From Amylostereum areolatum (taxonomy: Eukaryota; Basidiomycota; Agaricomycetes; Russulales; Stereaceae): a stretch of DNA of 33,517 nt. Location: positions 1-33,517 of the forward strand of contig SAXG01000159.1 in the NCBI GenBank assembly GCA_012932865.1, written 5' to 3'. The notes beneath the pieces are model-generated. The model was not told the DNA's origin and made no database searches. It saw nothing but the letters and a program-made list of their open reading frames with translations. How positions within the stretch are numbered: the first letter of the stretch is position 1; every line of letters starts with the position of its first letter. Of this stretch, positions 18,208 to 28,220 are shown in pieces. The translations under genes were made by a program, and so were the position numbers.

Positions 18208-21200
18208 ATGGTGCAAAAACACCGGGTAGGAAGGCTATGCCTATGCATCAGCCGTGGCTGCCGAGAGCACGAGTTCGTCGACTCATGGACAAAACAGAAG
18301 ATGAGAGGTCGCTACGTTGGAGTATACGAGTTCGATGCCCACTGCAAGGCCGATGCTCGTCTCAAGAACCAGAAGTGCCGCGACAAAACTTTCCTGCCGC
18401 CCGCTTCTACCTCCACATCCTCACATCCTTCTTTGAGCAGGGCGGGCTCCAACATCTCCGCCATCACTGCTTCACTGTTGAGGATGTCTTCTATGATTGT
18501 CACGCCGTCGTCACCACCCTCTTCAGTGTCAGCCCTAACGCAACCCTTGTTCCCATCCTCTCTCTCTGCAAACACGACTGCTGCTCCTTCCGCAGATTCC
18601 CCACATCCTAACCCCACTTCGCGGCAGCTACGAGGACTGGATGCAGTGCAACGATGGTCGCTGGCCTTTCAAACGTGTCGCAGGCCGGAAATCGATGGGA
18701 GCGACCTTGTCTTCATCGACAAACCTTCCCTTCCGATCCCAGATGAACCCTCAGCCCTCGCCCTCCGGATTGACGTGCCCGCCAATGAGACATTTATGGA
18801 ATACGAGAGGTCCATCTTTGAACTCCTCCTTCACGTGGATGGCGTCAGCACTTATATGTGGCATGACGCTGACATTGCGAAAGCAGACCTACTTTTCTCC
18901 TTGGAAACGGAGTGGGAGCGATTACAGGTCTTCAAGTGTCGTGCATGGGAGCTCGAAGCCGAAGCATTGACCCAGGCAGCAACCTCTCCACCCTCTTCCA
19001 GTCCGCCCTCCCCATCCCCCAGTCTGCCACCCGATCCCTCGCTCTCCCACCGCCATGTCGTTAACACGAAGAAGTACATGTAATCCCCCTTGCATGATAT
19101 CTCACCCATAATCGGTGCTGTGTGCATCCTGGTCGCCGTGCTCCATTTGATATGCGGCCTTTCCCTTTCCCACTGTAACTTTACTTTCAACACGCTTCAA
19201 GTTATCCTCGACATGGTGTTCGACTTCGCGGGTGCATCCACTCCGTGAACTCAAGAAATAGTCGACAACGTACCTCTCGACTCTCGCACTGTGATCAATC
19301 GACTAGGCCTCTTCCCCGCGTCCACACCATATGTCTGCTGCCCCAAGTGTTTTGCTTGTTACCCAGACACCGGACCTGATTCTTACCCCGAACGCTGCAC
19401 AGCAAAGCCTTGCGACAATGACGAGTCGTCGCCTTGCAATCGAGTACTCCGAAGGCAGAGAAATCTCCGCGGTCAAGTTTACACTTATCCTGTCCGCCAG
19501 TTTCTCTATCATGATCTGAAGGAATGGGTCGGCGAGCTGCTATGTCGACCTGGAATTGAGGAGTCTCTCCTATCCACGTGTGGCGTCCCCCTCAACGATA
19601 TGGACCCCATGCACGATATCTGGGATGCGGTAGAGCTCAACACGTTTCTAGGCCCTGACAGGGAGCGCTTCTTTGTCACCGACAAGGGCGAATATCGACT
19701 GGCCTTTGGCCTCAACATGGATGGCTTCAACCCTTTCCAGCTCAAGGAGGCGGGAAAGAAAGTTTCCACCGGCGCAATGTACCTCGTATGTCTCAACCTT
19801 CCAGCCAAAATCCGCTACCAGGTGGAGAACATGTTCCTTGTCGGCATCATCCCGGGTCCCCACGAACCGTCTCTCGATCAGATCAACAATGTTCTAGCAC
19901 CCCTTGTTAATGACCTCCTAGATTTTGGGCATGATGGTATCCACTACACGCAGACCCCCAAGTTCCCCGACGCTGGCAGGCTTGCATGCGGAGCCCTCCT
20001 CCCCCTTATTTGTGACATGCCCGCAGCTTGTCAGATGTCCAGTTTTGCCGCCGCATCGTCCACGCACTTCTGTCCCTATTGTCACCTCAAGCGCGTTGAC
20101 ATCGGCAACCTCAACATGGGATCATGGGGCATGCGGACTTACGAGGACCATCTTCGGCATGCCTCGGAGTGGAAGGACCAGAGTACGGAGGCAGGACGCG
20201 CGAACGTCTTCAAGAAGTACGGCGTACGGTGGTCCGAGCTTCTCCGGTTGCCATACTGGGATCCCATCAAGTTCACCGTCATTGACACCATACACGCGCT
20301 GTATTTAGGGAACTGCAAACACCACTGTCGCAAGTTCTGGGGCATGGACGTCGAGTTTGAAGATGGCGATGGCTCGCTTGGTGACCCCCTCCCGAAGCCT
20401 GTGGACCGTGACATCGCAGAAAACGGTTGGCGCCACGTACAATGCTCTCCTCAAAGCGTGATCCAACCGTTGACGATGGAAGTGCTCAAGACACTGGTCG
20501 ATCGCTGCGGGCTGAGGGTTTCTAGTCATTCCAAGAAGTCTTACATTGATGCTCTGCTCAGATATGTAAGTCCTTTTTCTCATGATACGCCCTCAATAAC
20601 TTACATGTATGCATTTATTTAGCGGGTAGAGCAGGGCTGGTTCAGTCCAGAGGGCGAACTGCTTCAACCTCCGCCCGAGAACGAGCGACCTGGATCCAAA
20701 CTCGTTGAAGATGCCGTTAATCCCACAGACATAGCGACAGTAGAGGAATATTACTTGTGGGCACCTGACCGCGACGATTTCACCGACTTCTGCAAGAAGG
20801 CTCTCAGTGCTCTTCTGGTACGCAAGTTGAAGATAGCGGCAACCGCCACTCGAGAACGGAATCGGCTCATGAACTCAACAATAGCTCGGCTCATTGACCG
20901 TATAGTAGAGCAAGTACGTATCTTCATGTCATTCTCATGCTTCTGGCACCTATACTGACTTGCCTTGAAGCGAGAGAAAGACGGCATCACCAACTGCACC
21001 GGTAGCTTGATCGTACCGGACAACGAGCATTTTGAACAGGCCAGGAGGACTCAAAGTGGATGAAGGAAAACTGTTGTACTCGGAAAGGCTCGTTTACAAG
21101 AAGTATGGGGGGATATGGATAAAATGGTCCTTCCGACTTGGATCGGATGCGCTCCTCACCACATTGGTGACAGGAAGCATTGTAAAGTGGGCGCCGACGA

Positions 21201-22345
21201 CTGGCAAACCTTCTGTCTGGTCAACCTTGTCATAATGTTGGTACATTTGTGGGGCCCACGCCCTGCAGCCAGCCGGGAGCACCTGATGTTAGAAAACTTT
21301 ATGCATCTCGTCGCGGCGACCAAGCTGGCCTCTATGCGTATCATGACGTGCGAGCGGGTCCAGCAGTATACCTTTCACATGCTCGAATACCTTCGCGGGC
21401 TCGAGCGTCTCTTCTCTGGTGTCCAGCTTAATCCGAACCAACACACATCTCTCCACCTCCCCGGATTTTTCCTTGGCTTTGGACCAAGCGTTGCATGGCA
21501 CTGTTTCGTTTTCGAGCGATGGAACTTCCTCCTCCAAATGGTCAACACGAATAACCACATGGATGAGTGCATTTATCCGTATCAATTATTGTCCCCTAAT
21601 ATATTACTTAGGCGAACTCGAGAAGACGATGTTTGAGCAGGTCTGTATGGGGCAGCGGCTACGTTCACTCATCCAGAGTAACGATCTCAGTGCAGACTTG
21701 CAATGCATAGTGCCTGCGTATACCCGTGCCTTCAAGTCCGACAACCGCGGAACCTTGCTCAATGATATACTCGCTTTCCAAGAATATAAGGCCGTGCCAA
21801 CGAAGAGGAAGAAGGGGAAGAAAGGACCCAGGAAGACCCAGCTGGACCAGCCTATTGTTGAGAAGCTCGATCCCCACGTTCAGCGGTACGGCGTGGCGCA
21901 TGCACATTGTTGGGTCGTCTACCACAAGCAGGTCACACGGCGCGGTGAAAGCTTCGCACCTCATATTCCGAATTGTTTTGTTGCTGTAGGGGCCAGCATA
22001 CCTCACGACTGGTGTCCCGCACGCATCGAGCGTGTTTTTACACATACAGCGATCCTGACCAAGCCCGAGACCACCACCCAGGATTACGCTGTGGTGCGAT
22101 TCTTCAAACCGTTGTCTGATGCTGACATGGCCCACGACTACTATCGGGGCTTCCCTCTTGCATCGGCTGGACGGCTTTACTACCGGAACATGGAGGAGGC
22201 CATCGAGGTGGTGACAGTTGGTACCATCTTATGTCACTGCTTGTTTGTGGAGCAAGAGAACCCAAACATGACAGCTCCCATTGCTCACTTCCTTCCTTTG
22301 GACCGGGTTAGTCCTTTTCTCCGCTTTCCGCCAGCCAGCCATTGA
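18208..22345 (+). pseudogene. Plavaka/Tnp2-type (CACTA-like) DNA transposase, decayed
   Basis: Exons are 18208-20565, 20623-20913, 20971-21562 and 21612-22345. The N-terminus has the Cys-rich CLCISRGCREHEFVDSW motif. The core has PYVCCPKCFACYP, RQFLYHDLKEWVGELLCRPG, FGLNMDGFNPF (probable first catalytic Asp at 19720-19722), NMFLVGIIPGPHEPSLDQIN, LICDMPAACQM (probable second Asp at 20014-20016), a CPYCHL zinc pair, and LPYWDPIKFTVIDTIHALYL. The C-terminal part has PTWIGCAPHHIGD and a Lys-rich stretch near 21795-21850. These are hallmarks of the mushroom Plavaka/Tnp2 family, which cuts and pastes DNA. Stops occur in frame at 19081 (TAA), 19246 (TGA) and 21061 (TGA). The donor of the last intron reads ATGAGT at 21563 where GTGAGT is expected. 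The protein is therefore not made from this copy. Confidence 0.85.
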
Positions 22346-23087
22346 CTTCCCTTCCAGTGAGTGTAGAGCGTGCTTGGGCGTAGTTCAATCTTGTACACCG
22401 TATTCATATTTGCGTTTTACACGATACTCTACCTACAATACGGCCTCAAATACTATTGATGCTAGTCGACGAAACCGGAATGCATGCATCCCAAGCAAGA
22501 AGTGACGAAATGCTCGACAGTTGATGAGAAAGAGGAAGGGGAAGAGTTGTGCCTTGACGTGTGATGCCGCGGTGGTGCGGCGTGAATGTTTGTTTCATGC
22601 CACCACCACGAAGTTCGTTCTTAGGTCCCATACACCTCCTCATTCTCTCCACGCCGAGAACAAACTAACCACACGGATCAAGGGCCAGGAGAAGCAGAGT
22701 ATACGGGGGGTAGACATAGTCTCCGTGGCTGCGCTACACAGGGCTCACCAAGAGCATACTCTCGGTGTGTATGGTTTTCCATAAGACCTTTCCCCTTGCT
22801 CACAAACCACGCGTGACTATCTATCATAGAACAAGGGCAGATCCTACTAGTGTTGCGGTGATCCGGGGTGGACGGTGAGCGTTGTTCTGAAACTTCAACA
22901 AGCGCGGCCCTTTGTTCTTGATGATTATATGAGGGGTTTGTCCTTCGCCTATCCATTCCCTGTCCCCTACTCACTTTCCATTGCCCGCACAACGTACAGC
23001 CAGCTCCTTCAAAGTAACACAGATATGATCCCGCCTGCGCGTTCTTATGTAGCATAGGCGCTAATCACATAACCTCAGAACCAGATA
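22346..23087. other. Intergenic region between the transposase and SNF2 copy 2
   Basis: About 740 bases with no convincing gene; the minus-strand frame at 22678-23055 is not protein-like. It should contain the 3' end of the DNA transposon and perhaps the first exon or promoter of SNF2 copy 2, since CCTCAG at 23073-23078 would fit an acceptor. Confidence 0.4.
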
Positions 23088-25535
23088 ATGCCTGATGTTC
23101 GCCCTGCGACCAGCAAAAATACTCTCGCATGAACGGCTTCCAGCATCGACGCACTCCAAAACTTTCTCGACACTTGCTTGGTCGGCGCACCGGCCAAATG
23201 TTCCGACGCAGAACAGACCGCAACTCCTCGGGGTTTCCTATCTAGCACGACCTTACTCCCTCATCAAATCCTGGGTAGGGCTTGGATACTGAGGTCGGAG
23301 GAGGCACGGAGCGGTGGAATCCTTGCAGATCATATGGGGTGAGTCAGACTACCCTTCTATTTGCGTCACATAACTTATGGTCTGCCCATCACGTAGCTTA
23401 GGCAAAACCCTCCAGGTGCTTTCCTTGATCGCGGAGGATGTTGCACACAGAGTCGATTCTGGAGGGGTTTCACGCACTACTCTGTGGGTGTTGCCTTTCC
23501 TTTTCTGCTCATCATCTGATGTTTGGCATGCACTAGAGTTGTTTGCCCGTCCGGTCTCATCATCCAATGGATCACCGAGATTGAAAAGTACTTGGATGGT
23601 TGCCGTGTACGTGAACATATGGGACCCCGCCGTACAAGAGGTACATTCTTAGCAAAAACGAGTGTGAAGGTCTAGTGCTAATTTGGGTACTTTCAGACCC
23701 TCGCGTCCTTCGCGCAGCAGATGTGGTAGTTACGAGCTACTCGATCCTACAGGCAGAATACGCAGCCGATTCAAACGTCAATTCAGGCGCACCCAGTGCC
23801 TTGACCTCCACATCTTGGTACAGAGTCGTGCTTGGTACGTCTCCGTCGACATATGTGTACCGACATGCTGACATGGGCATTAGATGAAGCCCATACAATA
23901 AAATCACATCTGACAAAGACCGCGCTGGCTTGCTGTGCACTCAAGTCAATCCATCGGTGGTGTGTCACCGATACGCCAATGTACGTTCTGCTCTGTTGCG
24001 GCTGGACCTAGATACCGACAGTGGTTCAGTCAGAACGATGTCGTCGAGATCTACTCATATCTCAAATTCTTGCAACTCACGCCCATGAACCAGCTCGCTA
24101 CATTCCAAGCGGAGATCAGCAAGCTGTTCCGGAAGGATGACCAGGAAGCATTGAAGAAGCTCCAAGTATGTCACTTCGTCCTCAACGTGGTGCGTTTCCT
24201 GACGCTCTCTGTAGGTCATCTTAAGTAACGTCATGCTCAGGCGGCCTAAGGCGGTGGTCTCTCTACCTCCCTGTGGGATCAATGTCGTGATGTGCTACTT
24301 CAATCAGGGCAAAAGGCAAGTATATCACAAGGTAGAAGCGCAATTAGAAGGTTACGTCGGGGCATCCTTGACCAAGACTGTGGGCACGGCAACCCCCTCA
24401 GTGCTGACCGCCATCTTACGACTTCGCCAACGTGAATTTTCTTTCTTTCTTCATGGGTCGCTCTCATTCTTTGCTTTCAGTTTGTTGCCATCCCTTGCTT
24501 CTGACCTCGAATGCTAGCTCGGAGGACTACGATCTCAAAGACGCCCTCGACGACAAGATGTTCAAATCCAAGTATGTTCTCCTCCTCCGTTTAGTCGTAT
24601 ACTAACAACACGAAGGCGCGAAGAGCTGGACGCTCTGGCAGAAATATTTGAGCACCACGTGATCTGTTCAACGCTGCCTCTCTATACAAAGAAACAGCTG
24701 GACAACTTTCTCAAACAAGACCTAGAGATGTACAATACTCGCTCCCCTCCTCATCGACAAGAGACGGAGCCATTCGTGCTCTCTGCCAAACTGCGGAAGA
24801 TGATGGAGGTCTTAAATGAAATCCGCCGGCATCTGCAGAAGGAGAAGACTATCATCTTCAGCCAGTTCATACCCATGCTCACCCTGATCGAGAAATGCCT
24901 TATTGGCTACAGTTTCCAGTCTGTACAATGTGCGTTTGCTCTGTCCCTGTCTATCCCATGCTAACAGCTGAGTTCCCCGGCTCGGCAGACAACGGCAGCA
25001 TGTCTCGCAAGGCGCGAAACGAGAGCCTGAAGAGGCTTCGTGAAGACCCCAGCTTGGACTGTATCATTGTATCATTTAAAGCGGGAGGCGTCGGTGTGTG
25101 CTCTCCACCTCTTACGACTATAAGTTGGTTAACAAGATGTTCTCTGAAGGCCTCAACCTTACTGAATGCAACAATGTTATTCTAACTGACCTATGGTGTA
25201 ATCCGGAAATCGAGGTTAGTGCACACTGCGACACAGGTGCGGACACTGATATTTCCCCCAAGGCACAAGCTTTCGACAGGGCACATCATCTCGGGCAGAT
25301 CCGCAAGGTCCACGTCTACAAGTTGGTTGTTGAAGATACAATTGAGGAGCGGATCCTGGAGGTAGCTGTTATTCCTTTCATTTATGGATTGCGTTAACGA
25401 GTACGGCTTTACTAGTTGCAGGAACGCAAACAAATTTTGGCTGCAGATGCACTGAGTGAAGGGGCCATGAATAATACCAAGTTGTCGGGCAAGGATATGG
25501 CGAAACTGTTTGGCTTGTCCATGGGGGCTATGTAG
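23088..25535 (+). pseudogene. SNF2-family helicase, copy 2: complete motif set, damaged residues
   Basis: Thirteen exons splice in frame: 23088-23338, 23397-23483, 23537-23640, 23697-23834, 23884-23980, 24030-24165, 24215-24431, 24481-24571, 24616-24929, 24989-25093, 25150-25214, 25263-25361 and 25416-25535. The order of motifs is TTLLPHQILGRAW, GGILADHMG-LGKTLQVLSLI (Walker A), [101 protein letters not shown], and [12 protein letters not shown]. It is a RAD16/ULS1-like translocase lacking a visible RING. A TGA at 23130-23132 breaks the first exon 14 codons after the first ATG. Motif VI has His where Arg is expected, and TDTP replaces TGTP. Activity is therefore doubtful although all later exons are open. 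Confidence 0.8.
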
Positions 25536-25575
25536 ATCACAGCATATCTTATAAAACTTGTGTTTTTTCCCCAAG
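25536..25575. other. Short spacer between SNF2 copy 2 and element B
   Basis: Only 40 bases separate the helicase stop codon from the 5' LTR of element B, so the element inserted into the 3' flank of the helicase gene. Confidence 0.7.
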
Positions 25576-25998
25576 TGTCACCGATCGCTCCTTTTCTCTC
25601 TTCGTTTGCAGACCTCATACACGCGACGCGTCACGGCATATGACTTTCCTCCGCATCACGTGCTCTGACGACATCACTGCCCGGACTTCTGAGCGGAACT
25701 CCGTCCCCTTATCTATGACATCATCGCTCCGGACTTCCGTCCTCCGCCCCATGACTGCTTTCCTATTGTCTCCCCCCACTCGCACCACTATCGCATCACA
25801 TCGCACCATCGCTCCCACTTGTATATAAGGACCGTGTTTCTCTTCCCTTTCCCTTAGACTGTCCATATCGTCATACGGTACTGTAGCTCGCGTTGCACTA
25901 CCCTAGACCTGGCACTCTCGAATCCATTTGTTTCCCTCGCTCCTCCCATCATCGCGACTTAGGCGGTTCCTTTGGTCTCATAAACTGCGTTTCTGACA
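25576..25998 (+). repeat. 5' LTR of element B (423 bp)
   Basis: It begins TGTCACCGATC and ends TTTCTGACA. It aligns along its length with the 3' LTR at 32560-32991. A TATA box lies at 25822-25830 and a pyrimidine-rich leader follows. Confidence 0.9.
25822..25830 (+). promoter_or_regulatory. TATA box in the 5' LTR of element B
   Basis: TATATAAGG occurs at the same place in the 3' LTR (32812-32820), so it is conserved and is the probable start-site element for genomic RNA. Confidence 0.65.
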
Positions 25999-26000
25999 CC

Positions 26001-26018
26001 TGGACAGTCTACCCCTAT
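26001..26018 (+). promoter_or_regulatory. Primer-binding site of element B
   Basis: TGGACAGTCTACCCC begins two bases after the LTR end. A TGG start matches the 3' CCA of a tRNA, as expected for minus-strand priming; the tRNA was not identified. Confidence 0.55.
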
Positions 26019-26082
26019 GCCTACCTCGCACCTCTCTCCCCATCTACCTCTGCCGTCTCTACGACGTTAAAACCCCTACACC

Positions 26083-27194
26083 ATGGATCTCCCAAACGCA
26101 CCAGTCTTCCTTCCATTCGACGGTAAACCGATCACCCCCTCGAGACGACGCACTGCTCCCCTACCCCTGGTCCAACACCATCACTGTCAACTGCGTCGTC
26201 CCCATTCAGAACCTTTGCAAGAAGGATCCGTGGACCGCACATGGCCTCAACTTCCGCATCTTCGAGTGGAGGTGGCATAAGGATCACGGTACGGTCGTCC
26301 TTGCCCTGTACACCCGGATCACTACGTGCATCAACGTAGATCTCGAACACCTCGAGTTCACCCTCCACGCCCCCACCTACCACACCTACCTCATCCAGAA
26401 TGCTCCCAACCTGATCCTCCAGACAAGCTTCACCTCCGTCTCCCAGTTTAATTGCTGGACCCCTGAATCTACCCCGCCACCAGTCCTCTGTCCCACCATC
26501 AAGGGTACCCTCCGTCGCCGCCACCACGAACACAAGATCCGCCAGGCAGTAAAAGCCGGCTACCTCACCCAGAAACTCCTCAGTCGTCGCCCCCTTGCGG
26601 CCGACTTCTTCTAGAAACCATCGCTTCCCAACCCTTCACCTGTCCCCCCACCCCCGGGTTCCCCCCAGGTATCTTCCGCGACTATTGTCCGCATGAGTAC
26701 TCCGTCCTCACCTCCCTAGACACCAAGAGACCGGTACATTGGGCCCACAACCCTCCCGAAGAAAGCAGACAAGACTGGTACTTTCAAGGAGGCGACTATC
26801 TCACAGACGAAGACTTTGATCTCGCAACCGACGTCCTTACCACCTTCCTCGACCCACCAGCATCCTCTTCCCCACCGCCCCGCCGATCCACTGTTCTCTC
26901 CCCCCCAAGGGATTCAAGTTTGACAATGTCACCAAGAAGTGGTACGCGTATCGATGAAACTAACGAGGAACACCAGGGCGCACAGTAGTTGAGTGGCAAC
27001 CCTATAGTACAAACCCTGTTCAGCATCTCTGGTTTTGGAGACACAACCAGGAGCTCGTCACACCCCTCGAATTCCAAGTTGCGCGTGAAGTTCAAATCGA
27101 GCTCGATGAAGCTGAAGAACATTGCAAGGAACTCCGACGCCAACAAGAAGAAGCACTCGCCCAATCCCTGACCGTCCCCCTCCCCTCCGACAAG
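26083..27194 (+). pseudogene. Element B: gag N-terminal region, frame-broken
   Basis: The ATG at 26083 starts MDLPNAPVFLPFDGKPITP. Near 26140-26150 the sense moves one frame: from there a frame reads LLPYPWSNTITVNCVVPIQ and then HGLNFRIFEWRWHKDHG and LRRRHHEHKIRQAVKAGYL before a TAG at 26611-26613. A third piece contains DYCPHEYSVLTSL and WYFQGGDYLTDEDFDLATD. Around 26925-27000 KFDNVTKKWYAYR is followed by TGA and TAA, then by WQPYSTNPVQHLWFWRHN. From there the frame leads through a Glu-rich helix (ELDEAEEHCKELRRQQEEAL) into the intact gag frame at 27195. It appears to be one long Gag N-terminal domain broken by at least two frame shifts and two stops. Confidence 0.6.
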
Positions 27195-28220
27195 ATGCCC
27201 GACGCCGAATCCAAACCTGCCATCTCCAAGCGGGAGATCGGCCCCAAGCCGAAGCCATTCAAAGGCGACAGACGCGACACCCTCCGGCTCTCCCTCGAGC
27301 TCCGTATGTTCCTGCACGTTAACAAGGATGTTTATGCCACAGACGACGCCAAGATGATGCTCCTCCTCAGCTTGATGGAGGATGACACAGCAAAAGCCTG
27401 GGCCACGCATCGCCGCATGGAACTCTTTGACGACGAAGACAAGAAGGAAGACGCCGAAGCCCTCAGCCTCACACCCCCGACGCTTCACTACAGCTCCTAC
27501 AGAGAGCTCTTCAAGAGGTTCAGCAAAGACTTCGTGCCCGTCGATCCGAAGATAGAGGCTCAGCGTAAGATCAACGAGCTCGCAATGACCACCCGGGACG
27601 TCACTGACTTTATCACCGAGTTTGAGATGCTGGCGACCATGTTAGGGTACGACGACGAGGCGCTCATCCACTTTTTCAAGAAGGGACTTCAGTGTGACCT
27701 CGGCAAGCAGGTGGCCCGGTCGTACCCGTTCCCCACCAAGCTCGCGGAGTGGAAGGAGCGCGCCCGCCGCATCAACCACCAGTGGCTCGAAGAGAACCCG
27801 GAGAGGAAGAGCAGTCAGTCCAAGGGGGCTGTCGCGCTCACCTCGAACGGTTCGACCAACGACTCCTCGTCGCGCCGAGTCGGCGCCTTCACCAACACCT
27901 CGACCCGCCCTGCAAAGCTGACGGACGACGAACGCGCAAAGATGATGCGTGAAGGCAAGTGCTTCATGTGTCGGCAGACCGGTCACGTCTCCCGCGACTG
28001 CCCCAACCGCGACTCGAGCGTGCGACAAGTGGGCGTAGTAGAGACTGGATCCAAGGCCCCTCCCCCGCTAACGAGCATGGTTCTGCCCACTGCGAAAGTG
28101 ACCCCCGACCTGTCCAAAACCATCGCCGCGATCACTCACCAGCTGAAAGATCTGGACACGGAAGGTAAGGAGCAGGCAGTGGCACTGTTGAAGGATATCC
28201 TGGAGTCGCAGGATTTTTGA
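27195..28220 (+). CDS. Element B: Gag capsid and nucleocapsid region
   Basis: An open frame of 341 codons encodes the retrotransposon Gag core. It contains KPKPFKGDRRDTLRLSLELR, the typical capsid start, then MMLLLSLMEDDTAKAWATH, YRELFKRFSKDFVPVDPK and DVTDFITEFEMLATMLGYDD. The zinc knuckle CFMCRQTGHVSRDC is at 27961-28002. The C-terminus contains a conserved helix, TPDLSKTIAAITHQLKDLD. Gag forms the particle that packages element RNA. The ATG at 27195 is probably internal to the longer, broken gag. The TGA at 28218-28220 overlaps a run of five T bases, where the pol frame takes over one base back. Confidence 0.85.
   Translation: MPDAESKPAISKREIGPKPKPFKGDRRDTLRLSLELRMFLHVNKDVYATDDAKMMLLLSLMEDDTAKAWATHRRMELFDDEDKKEDAEALSLTPPTLHYSSYRELFKRFSKDFVPVDPKIEAQRKINELAMTTRDVTDFITEFEMLATMLGYDDEALIHFFKKGLQCDLGKQVARSYPFPTKLAEWKERARRINHQWLEENPERKSSQSKGAVALTSNGSTNDSSSRRVGAFTNTSTRPAKLTDDERAKMMREGKCFMCRQTGHVSRDCPNRDSSVRQVGVVETGSKAPPPLTSMVLPTAKVTPDLSKTIAAITHQLKDLDTEGKEQAVALLKDILESQDF
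28211..28220 (+). promoter_or_regulatory. Possible -1 frameshift site at the gag stop
   Basis: Gag ends GAT TTT TGA. The pol frame is the -1 frame and reads TTT TTG AAA across the same T run, then stays open for 350 codons. This layout fits -1 ribosomal frameshifting, which Ty3/gypsy elements often use to make Gag-Pol. No downstream structure was evaluated. Confidence 0.4.

Noticed and set aside
17338..22860. CACTA/TAGTG-like sequences near 17339 and 22849 as terminal repeats of the DNA transposon
   Set aside because: The two sites share only ACTAGT, a palindrome, and the first lies inside the SNF2 coding sequence; there is no extended inverted repeat.
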